Shown one piece after another: positions 1-27,800 of a DNA stretch of 64,000 nt. The DNA lies in contig WBMW01005513.1 of assembly GCA_013396635.1 (NCBI GenBank), positions 852,908 to 916,907 on the forward strand, read 5' to 3'. Every line of letters starts with the position of its first letter. Position 1 is the stretch's first letter. Both the position numbers and the translations under genes were made by a program. The notes beneath the pieces were generated by a model. The model did no database searches. It was not told where the DNA came from and worked only from the letters and a program-made list of their open reading frames with translations. The stretch is from Penelope pileata (Eukaryota > Chordata > Aves > Galliformes > Cracidae).

Positions 1-14462
<14,462 letters not shown>

Positions 14463-14568
14463 GTGGTTAGTCGAGTGGCAGCTCAGCAAGGATTTGACTT
14501 GGATCTTGGATACAGGCTACTGGCAGTATGTGCAGCCAACAGGGACAAATTCACTCCAAAATCAGCTG
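14463..14568 (+). CDS. ZMIZ1: ZMIZ1 internal coding exon (about residues 59-93)
   Basis: This 106-nt exon encodes 35 residues plus one nucleotide, beginning VVSRVAAQQGFDLDLGYRLL and ending DKFTPKSA. It continues directly from the exon ending at 5223 (CLT then VVSR), as in ZMIZ1. The acceptor is a pyrimidine-rich tract ending ctctgcAG at 14461-14462. The donor is GTAGGA at 14569, leaving a phase-1 end whose leftover G starts the next alanine codon of the known protein. The exon is too short to stand out as an open frame and was found by similarity to the known protein. With the preceding exon it supplies most of the N-terminal helical (TPR-like) domain. Skipping this exon alone would shift the frame, because 106 is not divisible by three. 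The next expected coding exon, rich in Leu/Arg (LLSSWCEELGRLLLLRHQ), was not found in the rest of the window. Confidence 0.97.
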
Positions 14569-15563
14569 GTAGGAAAAGCCTTTTTTGGTGTATCAGTGAT
14601 TCTTGAATGGTCCTATTCTGAATAAACACTACTTGCTACTGTATTGCTTCTTTAAAAACAAAAAACAACAAAGTATTCTGTGGCAATAGTGCTGCAGGTT
14701 TTAGCATTTTAATGGCATGCTCTTCTGAGGATGAATGATTCAGGGAGTTTGTGTTTTTCCCAAGTAGTGCTATTTGTTGCCCTGGTTGATTTTATAGATG
14801 AAGTGTTACTTCCAGAAACACTGATGTTCAGTAATCTCAGGGAGGGAATGAACACTCTCAGACCCCTCCATGTTGGTAAACCATTGATTTTCTGTCATAT
14901 GTCGACCTTTCTACATGTTTCACATTCGGTTTGCAGTTTCTGATGCAGCTGTTGCCAAACTTTTATTCCTGCATATGTCTGTGCAAAGGAGGACCACAGT
15001 TTCTTGTATTTCTAGTCATTCGTTTTAGAATTTTGAGCCAAGAATGGATGACAATGCTATTAAGATGATATTAAGTAGTGATATTTTTCCCAGTATTTTA
15101 TGTAAATAGTCTGTTAGAGTGCTCTGATTAAGTGGCAATATTTGATTATGATGTATTGCTTTCCTGTATAGTAAAAGCATAAAATGCACTTTAGGGTCTT
15201 TCTGCTTCTCACATCGTGTTTTATTTAACTGGGGCATTTAATTATGGTTCTCCTTTTTTTAGCTGATGAATGTCAACATAATGTGTACTGGTTTGGAAAA
15301 CAGACAGATAACTGTTCTATTCTAGAGCATAGATAGCTTTTCTGGTTAGTAACTGGTATACAGTCCCGATGTTAGAACATCAGAAAAGGTTACCTTCTTC
15401 CAAAACAGTAGTTTGTAGTCACCTGGTAGAGCATTAGTAGCATTTATTTTCATGTTCTTTTCCAGTTTTTATCAGCTCCGAACTTCTTTCACCCATAACT
15501 ATCTTTAGTCCTTAGTGCTCTAAGTAGTTCCTCATGCAAAAGCGGCTTTCATATCACAGCGTA

Positions 15564-15631
15564 TTCATTGGACCAACTGATTAATCCTTTGTATAGGAAG
15601 GGATTATTAATTTTACTATATGTCCAATGAA
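15564..15631. other. Imperfect inverted repeat (possible hairpin)
   Basis: Perfect 10-bp arms, ttcattggac and gtccaatgaa, enclose 48 bp. A second inner pairing (taatcc with ggatta) is present inside. The total span is 68 nt. It may be a chance palindrome, a worn miniature transposon or a small structured RNA. Nothing else around it supports a choice. Confidence 0.35.
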
Positions 15632-18606
15632 CTGGATAATTTTCTTTCAGGAAAACTACATGGAAGATAAAACATTCAGTTGACCAGGCACAATTTCCCT
15701 TTTCCTGAATTCCTGGCAAGTTTCTCCACTAGTTGCTGTCACTTGTTTTTTTAAGGCTTATGTGAGGATTTCATGCTAGGAGTGCATTAAGTGAGACTTT
15801 TGGTTCCGGTAAAAGTATCCGTACTCTCTCGCAACAGTTCTTCCTGAGGTGTGCGTCTATTGGTGTGTTGGTAGAGGTAAGGTTGTCAATTTTGGGATCT
15901 TTTCATGGTATAGCCCTTTGCCTTTATAGCAGGCATGAGAGGATAGTCTTGAAAGCCACTGTCAGTCCTGGAAAAACCCAGTTTCAGTGTTTTGTTTCCA
16001 CAGATAGTTACTTTGGGGGAATATCCACTCCCCACCCTTCCCCCCCAACTCATAGCAGTCCATACAGATTTTAGTCTTTCTGTTGTTAATTCATGCAATA
16101 CAGGGAAAGCTGGTAATGAAATCATGAGATCTTCTCTCAGTATAGCCTAAAAAACTACTTTTCAATCCTTTTTTTGGCTTCTTACTTTTCAGACGTGTAT
16201 ATAACTAATTTATTTCCAATGATCGTAAATATTTGGCTTCACAACTACTTCAGTTTTACCATATACATAGTTGTTTCACCAGTGGTTCCTGGGTTTTTGA
16301 CGTGCCCACCCACATCATATTTTTAGTGCTCTTTTTGTCTGCATTAAGTATTCATAACTTGGGGCATGCCATAATAAATTTTATAAAATGTCACATATCG
16401 TCCCTACTCCAAAGGCGTCTTGTTCACATATGACCTGTGAGAGCTACATCACTGAATGGGCAGCTTGAAAGACTGATGGGTGAGGATTACAGATGTGAAA
16501 TTGTTTCAAACTATTCTGTTTTTTTTTTTTCTAGAAAGGGTTAATTTCAATATCAGAATATATTAACATTTTCTGATTTCTTTAGTAACAGCAACTCTGC
16601 TCCCTCATTCAGTTAACATAGAAATGTCAATATCATCTCTCTTTTTTATTTTTAAACAGTGGATACCGTTGCAAGTGGCATTTGATGAGTTGCTTAAGTT
16701 GTTAAGGAGCCTTGCATGCTGATTCGAGTAACTCATTCTTTTTCCTGTTAATTCTATAAAGATGCCTTCAACACTTCTTCCAGTCACTTTCTGGCAGAAG
16801 TTTCCTGATGTAGATACCAAATAGCGTGATCTTCAATGAATGAATTTGTTTTTCCCTTCCTCTGGGCTGAAGGGGAATTTACAGTGGCTCCAATTCATTC
16901 CTCCAAGTAAGAATTTAACGCTACCAAAGAGACAGCTCTAGAAATATTTTTAATCGGTATTGTTTTGTTAATTATATACAATAATTCGTATTGTATATTT
17001 GCTCTGAAATACAAGGTGAAAAAACCTTTTCTAATTAAACCAAATTAGAATAAGCTAATGTTGGGAAAAACACTTGCACTGAACCCTTTTGAGGGCCACT
17101 TGCTATTACTGCCTCTGTATAGCTTAGGGCAAGGCTTGCTGGCTGATGTCCTGCAGACCAGGACACCTCAAGTGGCCTGTCAGTGGTGGCTCTCAGGCTT
17201 TGCAGCTCTGCGCAGTGGAACTGGTGGATCTAGCCAGGCTGAAACTGGCAGCAAAGTGTTTGCCAGGATGGCTCTTTGTTTGGCTGGCTCTCTGCATGGC
17301 CCAGGTGAGAGTTAGGATCCCTGTGGTGGTGCACTATGGTGTCCATCTAAGATGAAAGAGCTGGGGCCTGAAGCCAGAGGGCATGACAGCTGGCTGCACA
17401 GCTGGCTCAGAAATGCACGCTCCTGGCTCACGCAGTCAGCCCCATGCTGTTCTGTGCCACTTGGTTTAAAAAGTTTTACTGGTAACCTGCTAACCTGTCT
17501 CACATTAGCTGAAGAGGCAGGGGAGTGACTCCACGAGCTGCAGGTGGCAGATCAGAGCACATCTAACCTGTGGGGAAGGAGTGAGAAGATGAACAGCTGG
17601 AGCCAGGTGGGGCAGAAACTTCCTCAGGTGGCACAGCCTCAGCCAGAGGAAGCCGCAGGAACAGACCGAGAGCTGTCAGCTCTTTAGCAATTCCCAAATA
17701 GGACGGTTCAGTGTTGCTGAAACAGTATTTGATGTTATGCATTTTTGTCTGTCTTGTTTTACTTGGCCTTTGAGAGAGTCAACAATTAGCTAATATAAAT
17801 TGTTTTGGAGAATGCCTTGAGGGGAGATCCGTGTGGCATGAAAAATATTAAAAATTGTCATGTATGCTTTTAAATAGTAATGATGGTTTAATGACTGTGC
17901 CTTTTGTCTCTGCTTTCTGGTGTTTGTACCTGAAATAATAGCTGTGCCTCCTTTTGTTCTTCTAGCCCATGCTGCTGCATCTGGGCTGCTGCCTCAGCAG
18001 GAGGTCAAATACAGCATTTCCCACCCTGAAGACAAATGACAAAGCCTTTAAAAATATATGTCTCTCTTTTGGTGACAGCTGCTCCCCAAACCTTCCAAGG
18101 CAAATTCCTTTGCCTTGTCGTGACACCTATAGGGAATGGCACAGCAGGTTAGCTGCATGCTCATTTACTTTCAAACTACAGCAGCCTCGGTTGCTCTTAG
18201 TATGCGAGTGCATGGGTGTTTGCGTATTCCTGTCTTTCTACCATATGTCTGAGCTCTGCTTTCAGAGTAGTGCCTGCTTGGACATTGAAACCTTTTCTGA
18301 GCATGTTATCTGCTGCTTTTGTCCTTTCTGTACACAATTTTAAGACATTTGGTAGCTTTATTTGAAGGTCCATTATTTAAGAAAAACAGAGTATACCAAT
18401 TAGTGTTTGTTTAAAAAAATCTGAGAGGGAATAATACTGTGATTTTTTTTTTTCAATGCTTTATTGAGCTACTGAAGTTCTTCATTGCTCTTGTAGCTAC
18501 TTTTGCTTTTGTCAGGAGGCCAAGCTGAGGCCAGACAAGGGGATGACAGGATGAGATCATACAGGGAGCTTTGTCGGAAAAGGACAGTGTTCAGTATCTC
18601 TATAAA

Positions 18607-18624
18607 AGAGAGAGAGAGAGAAAG
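18607..18624. repeat. Short AG microsatellite
   Basis: About seven AG units are followed by aaag. They lie next to a chance tataaaag motif. Confidence 0.8.
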
Positions 18625-21600
18625 AAGCCTGAGGGCAGAACTGTGCAGAAAAGGTACTTTTGCAATCACTGAGAAGCTGCAGCAAACAAATGCTCTGATA
18701 GCTTGGATGGGCAGCTAAGTGTTAGATGTTTGATACAGAGATAGCAACCCCTTTTTGATAATGGCTTGTTTTCAGTCCCTTAGGCTCTGCTTGGTGTGCT
18801 TTTGATTTTACATTTGACGACCACTATTGGTTAATATTCTTACTTGTATGCGAAGTATAAACTAAAACTTCATGGTATTTGAAGATTTTACATTAAACTT
18901 TGTTTATATGTTTAAAAGCTTAAGTAATAGGGCTGTTCTTGGTGAATATGATACCAAAGTTGTGACAAAAGTGGACCGTGGGTTACAAAGATATTTGCTG
19001 TAAGAGCATTGGCAAATGGTGATGTTAAAACATCAGTGGACAAGATCTTGAGACCTAAGGTACGCCCTGATTAGGGTATGTTACCCAGGGTGTGTTACTG
19101 TCTCATTTCAAAATAGTAGTATAGATTGGATGAAGTATATGTTGGCATATTATTAAAGCAAATTTACAGAAATGAGAGAAAAAGGGAGAAAAAATGAGTC
19201 TGCGGTGTGAATGATGAAAAGGTAGAAAGTAAGGATACTCTCTAAGAGTATAGGTGACCATAAAGCTAGTTGAACATTTTGCGTAAGTTTCCAGTAGTAA
19301 TGCTCATGTGGAAGAATTGAAAGTATAGACTGGAAATTACTACAGCCAAGGCTGATGGATGGCACCCCTCCAGCTTGCAGGGACCAAATGATCAACGTGC
19401 CTGCGTTCAGAAAGGAATGGGATATGAAATGTCACTCTCCTACCTCATACCAAAGATTTTCAGCAAATCAGTCAAGTCAGAAATAGTCTCTTAGAATTGG
19501 AGAAGAAATGCAAATACTCTACCTGTGTTTAGGAAAGTGACAGATAAGAAGAACCTGTAGGCAGCTGTATGGGAACAGAGTAGAAGAGCTTGGCTTGGGT
19601 TGTTCACAAAATGAAAGCTGAGCAGGGTTATGAGTTGTATGTAAATACTGACAAAGGAAGAGCTTAGAACAAGAAGAGCTGTGAAGCTACAGGACAGTGT
19701 TGCCCCAAGAGCATATAGGTATAGATTGAATAGATTGTGGAAACTAGGAGCAATTATGGCAGTTGGATTTGGAACAGGCTTCTAGTTAGAATGACACTGA
19801 AATGGAAAATCAAACTGCTTTTTTAAAGATAAAACTCATTAAACATATGAGAAGGTCCATATAGTATCGTTCTTGATGCGGATGGAAGCTGCGTTAAGAA
19901 CCTCCCTTACTTGTGAATTCCTTAATTCTGGTTACATTTCCGTGCAACTGTCTGATCCAGTGGGCCTTAGCATTAGTGTCCTAAAACTGTCCGCTTGACA
20001 CTCTTCACTAAAACAACGGCAGCATTTTCTTCTAGCTGCTACCTTTTGAAACTGCTTTTGATGCAGAAACTGACTACATTTCAGGTGATCTCTAGGTTCA
20101 CTTCCCAGCTCTTAGCACAAATTCTCACTGCGTGCCCTTGACTGCTTTACTCTCTGTTTTGTAGTTTTATAGTTTTGAAGAAAGGATAATAACACACCTT
20201 TCATCCCCTTTTATTTGTCTGATTTAATTAAACTCAATATTATGCAGGGCAAAAAATACCTTTTTCTCTGTAGGTATGTATCCTATAGTGCAGTGGAGCT
20301 ATGGTTACAGGTGAGACACTAAATGCTTTGTTATCACACAAATAAATAGTTTTGTTTTGAAACATATATTGGCAAACCATATCTGTATTGTGACTAAGAC
20401 TGTGTTTCCTAAAGATTTATAGTATATGTATCTGACTTGCACAAGTCAGCACCTCCCCTTGACCAAAAGGAAGCGCAGTTAATAGCGCTTAGCGACGAGC
20501 AGCGTTGTCTGTAGTCTACGACAGCTCCATTTACACTGACTGCAGAAAAGGGGATCCCAAGGAAGACTCCATAGGTCCTGCAGATTTTTCTCACCCATGA
20601 ATGCAATCAGAACAACCAAGAACCACCAGAGCTGCAGCTTGGAAAATTGTATCTTGTACTTTGACCCTCTGTCTGGTTGGCTTGACATGCAGCAGACTTT
20701 TCAGGAGCTTGTTCTTAAGCATCTCAAAATGGAGCATCTGAAGAGCCTGCAGAAAGACAGATGCTTTCCCCCATTAGACCTTACACTCAGCTGTTCTTAT
20801 TTTCTTCTTCTGAGGTGTCTGCTCATGATGCGTTTGGTCTCCATTCTGCATTTAAAAGAAATGTGGAACAGTTTTTCATTATCAGTCAGTTGGCAGTTCT
20901 TTATCTTCAATGTGAGTTTTAGGGCCTTGTGACATACCTATGTAGATAGGTATTATTCTGCTGTAGTGGCAATTCACTTCATTTTTGGTACTCACTGTTG
21001 TGCACTTGGACACACTTGTTTATAAAGGAAGTTGTATGACAACTATTTTCTGTCTAGCCAAAATATCAGGTGCTTTATCTGGCCTGTTCTTTTTGACACA
21101 TGACAGGTCCTTGTTACCATGGTACCAATTTTGACTTTTTTGAAAGATGCAGCAGTAAAATTCTGTCACCAGGTTGGAATGTTTTTTGTGCTAATGCCTT
21201 TACTGTAGCACTTAAGAAAATTGCAGAGGCTCAGCTATAGCAACAAGATAGCTCTGTTGTTTTCTTATTCTGTGCCTTGGATTTTCATGAGGCTCATAAG
21301 TCTCCCTGAACACTCACTGTGCTGTAGATTTGAAGTGTATATTGAATTAGCTCTTTGTGTGGTTTCTGGGCTCTATCTTTTACGGGTAAGCACAACACAC
21401 TTTATTTGGACTGGAACTGGCATTCACCGTAGAAGATTTATGTTGATTTCTGTTACTGTTTTCTGTCTTCTTCTAAAGGGTCCCCATTTGTGCTCAGAGC
21501 AAATGAAAATTTGGTGATAGAAGCAGACTAGAGCTTGGTCTCTGAATTTTGATCTTTTATTTTTTGCTGTTTGGAGTAATGTATCTGTCTCTCTGAACAC

Positions 21601-24317
21601 AAGGTAAATCACAAGGAGAGAAAAAAGGCAGCTGTGAAAACACATATATTCATAGGAAAGAAGAAAGCAAACTCTTCAAAATGGCATTTGCCCTTTATAA
21701 AGTTACCTTTTCTCAGCTTACAGCAAGCAGTCCTGAACGTGTTCCTTTTTCAGCTGCAGAGCATCCAAGTGTACCTCCCTGCCAAGGCTTTTATCAGCCT
21801 GTGTGTCTGGAAGGCATTCTCAGAAGTTCATGAGGAGTCCAGCGATGAGAGAGCAGTAACACAGCAACTTCCACAGGTACTGGTAGCTTTTTGCTGCTGG
21901 TAGGCTGGGTGACCAAAAGCATGAACTTCGTGAACAGATCAGATCATCGAGCTCCAGGGCAGCAAATTCAATCCCTAAATGCAGGCAGCCCCTTAAGAAA
22001 AGTTCTTGCTCCTAATGATCCAGAGAGGACACTATTATGGTGAAACACTCTGGTCAACAGACAAGATGTTACATGCAATGTTTCTCCTTACAGATTTCCA
22101 TACTGAGAAGTCTTACTGAATAAGTGTTTCATCCATTTTAATGCTCACATTCAAATACACCTGTTAAAGTATGCTGACAGCAAGGTGCTTAAATAAGTGC
22201 TATGTGATAAAATATATTCATTTAAATACCAGTTGCAGAGTAATCAACAAATCGTAAGGATTCATCATTTTGGCTTGTTCTAATCTGTGTTAGTCTTTGT
22301 GCCTCTTCATGAGAGGGAACTCAAGGAGAAAGACCACAGAATAGCAGAAAAGGGATTTGAAGAGTGCTATTAAGTAAAATATTCCCAAAACAAATGCAGT
22401 ATTGTTCCATACGATGAGAGTTATTTTTCTGAGCAATTCAACAGAGGTTAGAATGTTCATGTTTGATAATACTTCTGGATCGTTTCCATTTTATGGATTC
22501 TTTCTGTCTCAACTTCAGTTTTTAATAACTCATGTAAAAATTTGAGTTTCCTCTGCAGATTTTCCAGATGCTGAGGTAATTACTCTGTTTTTTGTTTTGC
22601 TTTTTCCTTTTTTTTTGCTTATCTGATTAAAGCTGCAAGGGTATTCGTTTCTTATTATGAACTTTTTCTCGATATCCTAATAAATCCACTCTTTCCCCAT
22701 TAATTCTTGACGCATCTGTATATGCTGAATGATGTTTCATAGCAGTTATCAGTAACCCTGACTCAAGGAATAAATGGAAGAAAGAAAATTTCACTCAATA
22801 AAACAGTTGTCATGAAGTTGAGTAGCTTAAAAATAGTAAAACCCAAAAAACTGGAAACTTAGTTGAGTCTCATTTCTGTGAGTTAAACCGGGCTTTCAGG
22901 AAAGTGCAAGAAACAAGTCTGTGCTAATGAATGTGCCTCTGGTCCTGTAATGGATGCCTCTATAGACCCAGATATTGTGGGGGCCTGCAGGGGCTCATAG
23001 CATTTCCTAATGTAGCGGAAGGAAAAAAATTATCAAGCAATAAGATGCCTGGACATCGTGCAGTCATAAGTGCCTCTCTTTGACTGCTGTCTGTCTGTGT
23101 AGTAAGTGTCTCTGCTGTACCTATGCTTTGTTGTTCTGAATATGCATTTCTTTTGTGCGCTATTATGAAAAAACTTTTTCTTCTCTATCAGCTTGATTTT
23201 AGAGGTTCACTCTCAGGCTTTTGACTCTCAGCAAAACTTAAAGTGTTTCATGTAGAAACTTAGCTTCTATGGGAAATGTACTTTAACTAAGATGAAATGC
23301 AGCCCCTTTCAATGTATTCCTTATTTCTTTGAGAAATGTCTGCATTTAAAGTGTACTGGAGTTACTAATTTCAGTAGGCAGAACAAGCTACAGATTTTTA
23401 AAAGTCCCCTGCCTGCCTGTGTTGTCACTTCCAAAGCCCTGTTTAGGGCTCTCTGGATTTGAACCTGCAGTTGTGCGCACTGCTCCTCAGTTTCGAGTTC
23501 ACAGACTGGTTTAAAATGTGCATCTTCTAAAGCAAGCTCTCGCAGGAAACATAGATTTAAATGTTTTTAAAGGCAAATGTTACTGACTTGGCTTTGAACT
23601 CAATAATAGAGGGATGAACAGGGGCCGCTCCTAAGGAGATAAATGGAACAGAGAACATCTGTGTACAAAGCAGGGTATTTGTTTCTTGTGTGATAGTCTC
23701 CCCTATGATTGTCTGGTCAGACCCAAATGACATTAATCTTGTTCGCTCTGGAAGATACTGTCTTTCCATCATAGGAAAAAAAAAAACAAATGAAATTATT
23801 TAGTGTATTTACTACAGAAGCAATTTCAATTAAGATGAAGAACCAGAGACCTCTGGGTTCTCAGTGTGAAAAATGACTCGCTGCTGGTCTGAAATGAGAC
23901 TGGGAGATGTAAATTGTTGGAAATTTATAACAGTTGCTGCCTCCCACTGGGAATGTTGCAGTGGTCATAGTGGTCCTTGCAGATACCGCTGCAAGCAGAA
24001 GGGGATTTTGCACTTGAAGTCTATTAGCATGACAGCCAAATGAGTTTGTTTCAAATAATTAGCTGTAACTACAGTAACTGTGACTTGACCAAAAATCAAC
24101 AATGTGTTGGAGTTGTCACTTCTGTGCTGTCTTGAGAGCAAAAGCAAAGATTTGGGGTAGATTTTTGTTAGAACCAAAATGATGTGAGCTTCCTTTCTCT
24201 AAACTGTAATGACATCCAATATGCTTTACCAGACAGTAAATTGTTTTTAAAATCTGATTTTAAATTTTACTCAGATGAGCATGTATCAAGTTCCTAAGAT
24301 GAGCATCATTGTACATA

Positions 24318-24843
24318 GGTTGCTTTGAAAGTAATGCCTCCTGTTTATTTCCATGGAAACTACAACAGACGCAAAGAGCACAATAACACTGTTTGATAGA
24401 GTAAATTCTCAGCTACAAAACACTCTTTTTCAACACACCACCATTAGCTATGCATTTTTGCTGGTGATGAACAAGAACCATGCTTGTCAAAATCTGCACC
24501 AGTGGAGGTGCCACACTCTTGCTGTCACCTCTGCTGAAATGCACTGTCACTGCCTCGCTGTGCTCACATCCACTGTTTGGTCTCCATAAATGTTCAGCAA
24601 GGATCAGTGAATGTCAATGGGTGCTGTTTTTCTGCATGGAAGAATTCAGTTCCACCCCTTTGCTCCATCTGCACTTCCATGCCATTGTGTCAGGGTGCCT
24701 CTCTGCTGCCATCTGTCACACAGCAACAGCATGGAACCGGATATTGGTGGGAAGGTTCAACCTCTGCTGCCATCCCACCAACATCCACCTCTGATATTTT
24801 GGGCCAACAGAATAAAATAGGTGGCGTTACTTCAGGGCAGCCC
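24318..24843 (-). mobile_element. Mariner (Galluhop-type) internally deleted element, both ends present
   Basis: The left end ggttgctttgaaagtaatgc and the reverse complement of the right end, gggctgccctgaagtaacgc, form imperfect terminal inverted repeats of about 30 bp. A TA dinucleotide sits just outside the left end at 24316-24317, the usual mariner target. The matching TA on the right is not preserved. At 526 bp it is far shorter than a full mariner (about 1.3 kb). It aligns along its length with the copy at 34563-35050. Read on the minus strand it holds decayed transposase sequence: an N-terminal DNA-binding part fused to a C-terminal tail. The central catalytic region is missing, so the element is non-autonomous. 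Confidence 0.85.
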
Positions 24844-27800
24844 TCATGAGTTGGAGAAAGGCTGGACTGACTTTATAGTCCAGCAACACTGAGAACTGAA
24901 GGAACAAGTGTTATTCCAAACATAGAGGTGATTTTATTTTTCCTTCAATTTGTGGAAAATTGGACAGGTAAAGACAGTGTTTGAGTGGAGCAAATGCTGT
25001 GTTCATTCGTTTCCAGCCAAAGCTTGCTGCTAGCTTGCAGTGCTAGAGGACGAGGGCAGGCTCTGCAGAAAGGCAGCGGCACCGCAGTGTGACAGCTGCA
25101 GCACATGGAGCTCCTGCCCCTCGCTGCCCCCCAAACTGCTGTGTGACTGCGTGCTGCGGCCTGGGCCCTGAGCCACCTCTTCCAGAGTGCTGATGGGGGA
25201 TGCAGAGAAGTGTTGTGCTGCCTGTTTGTGTTGTGTGAGCAAGATCTGCTTCCACACAGAAACACTCAGTGCCTCTAAAGGAAGAGAAAGTTGTGGTGTG
25301 AGATAAGAATCATGTCTGAGGGCAAAGTCCTTAAGCCTGTGACACACAGCTGGTGAATCATCAAACTGCTGCCAGAGCCTCAATGGGAGCCTTTGGTTAT
25401 TGATTAAATGATAACTCTGACACATGCCAAAATTGAAACTTAGTTCAAACTGAGTGGATTTATTGCTAATATAAGAGCCCAAACCATATGTCAGGGCAGA
25501 GAAATCAGCGAGACACATTTCAGCGGCCAATTTTCCTTTACAGTTCTTGGTAAAAATTGGGCTTTAAGCAAGACCCCGACCCTTTGAAGGGCAACAGAGT
25601 GGTTTTCAGCATCCCTTGAGAACAGCTACACATGCACAGGTGTTTCAGCATTTCTCTTTGCCTGGAATGTGTTGAGTAGGAGACGTTGACGGCGATGTTA
25701 AAAAAACAGAGGGGAAACCCTAGGACTTGGCACAGCCCCCTCTGGTTCAGCCAGCACTGCAGACTGCCAGACTTCTGCAGTTAAAAGCGTGTCGTGAGCT
25801 TCTCATTGCTACTCGATCTGGGAGAATCTGCGTCTTAGCACACCAGCAACAAACGCATGCTTTCCCTCCGAGACAGTGGAAGAGTCGGTGCTTCAAGCTC
25901 CGAAGAGGGTCATGTTTCCAAATGGAGGGAGGATGGGAAGTATATTGACCCTACATTTAATTAATCTTAAACTTGTCAATCAGATCACCTTAAACTGTTT
26001 AGATAAAGATGATACTAGTAATGATAAAGACCTCTCAGGAGACGTCCCCGTAGTCTCCAAAAAGGTAACACCCATGCCTGTCTGACAGTCTGCGTGATGC
26101 AGATCGTTCTGGAGAGGAATTTTTTAGGTAAGAAGATAAAACTAAACGGAGGACCTGGAAGGTATATGTGTCTATTATGTGTATCTGTTGTGAAGTAAAT
26201 ATATTTGGACTGTGTTTGGAAAACGTACTGGAAGCTTGGAATGGTCTGGTATTTATTATAAATGTAGTCCTATGAAAGTGAATCAGTTATTCCACAGGTG
26301 CCATTTAGTCTACAGAGGAGAAAAAAATCTCTAAAGGATCATTGTTCCATTGTCATATTCATTTGCATTGGTCCTCTTCTTATCTGCCTTTCATCTCTCT
26401 GTCCAAAACTCTCTGCTTATCGTGAGGTCAATAAAGCTATAAAGGTCACAGAGAGATTGAAAATACAAAGCTATGCTTGAGAAAGCTTGTGAATGCAAAA
26501 ATAGACATCCTTCGTAGCAGGGTTGAAGTTGCTAAAATTACTTTTTAAGTTTCCATGTCTAGAAGCATTATTTCTTAGTGATGCCCTTTCTGAAACCTCT
26601 AAGTCTGCCCTTCTCTGGAGAGAAAGCCTCGACTGCTGGCTGCAGAGGTTGGTGGGAAATCGTAGGCTTTGTATTTCCAGTGTGTACAGACCAAACGTCA
26701 TCAGTCCTGCACATCAAAGAGTGTCCATTCTTCTGACAGCTGTTTGTAAGTTTACAGTTTTTAAAGCAAAAGACTGGTAATGACAGAATTGAAATATGTC
26801 TGCTCCTTGTTCTGATGTGGCAAAATATATGGCAGGGGGAAGGGAGAGGTTGCAGTGTAGGAGGGGAGGGAAAGGACGCTGTATGTCTGCTCTGCCTGCA
26901 AATCTGGTGAATTCCAGGCAAGTGAATTAGTGTGGGAGAGTCTGAAATTAGAAGTGAGGTTGAAATTAGAAAATTTAGGATGAAAACCCAGATGTGCCCA
27001 GGGAGACCTGATCATTTGGTAATGCAAATTCCAAGGTAGTGGGAATGAGATGATGAAGTTTTATGTACTTTGCAGGTAATAATGTGGTTCAGGTAATACT
27101 TCCATAACCAAAATTACTAGCTAAATGAATTTTTCTTACATCTTCTTCAGCCCTAATATGTCAACTTACCTTTACAAACTGAACGTCTTTAAAAGAATTG
27201 TATTAGTTCTGTCACTTAAAGCAAATTGCTTTAATAATCGAACTTGTATGTTCTCGTTCTGTTCTTGTGTCTCCAAACGCGCTCTTGAAGTAAATGAATA
27301 CTCGGTTTTTTCATAAGAACCAGCTTCCTCTTCAGTGTAATCTGAGTCTGGACCTTTTAAAACTTAGATTATAATGTTCTTTATAAAGCAAAACTTAGGT
27401 ATGTGCCAGCAGGTCTTGAGTAAATGAAGGACTAGCCATCTCTCCGCACACACACAATTACAAGTGAGCTTCCTGAAAAATCACAAAATCCATTGCATTT
27501 CTGATTGGTATGTTTGCTAGTATTTCTACCAGTACAATTAATGCAAACTGCACAGCAGATCCGTTGCAGCACCAGTTGCTTGGCACAGCTGAGGCACCTG
27601 GCGCTCGCTCTGTGAGTGGTGCACGACCATGCAGTGCAGGCGTCCCACTGTGCACTGCAGTGTCTCGGGACAGAGGATATGGAAACCCCGCAGTGAGCTC
27701 TGTAGACGAGGATTGTGATAGACAGTGGAGAGTCCTCTTAAAGAAGTACTCTTACAGGTTCCTTATTTATTCTGAGCAACTTTCTCCATAGTGTTTTCAG

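Noticed and set aside
17966..18072. Exon-like segment after ttcttctAG with an open frame
   Set aside because: The downstream donor (GTGACA) is weak, and the protein does not resemble ZMIZ1 or anything recognised.
18601..18608. TATA-box-like tataaaag
   Set aside because: It is an isolated motif at the edge of an AG repeat, with no CpG enrichment or first-exon signals downstream.
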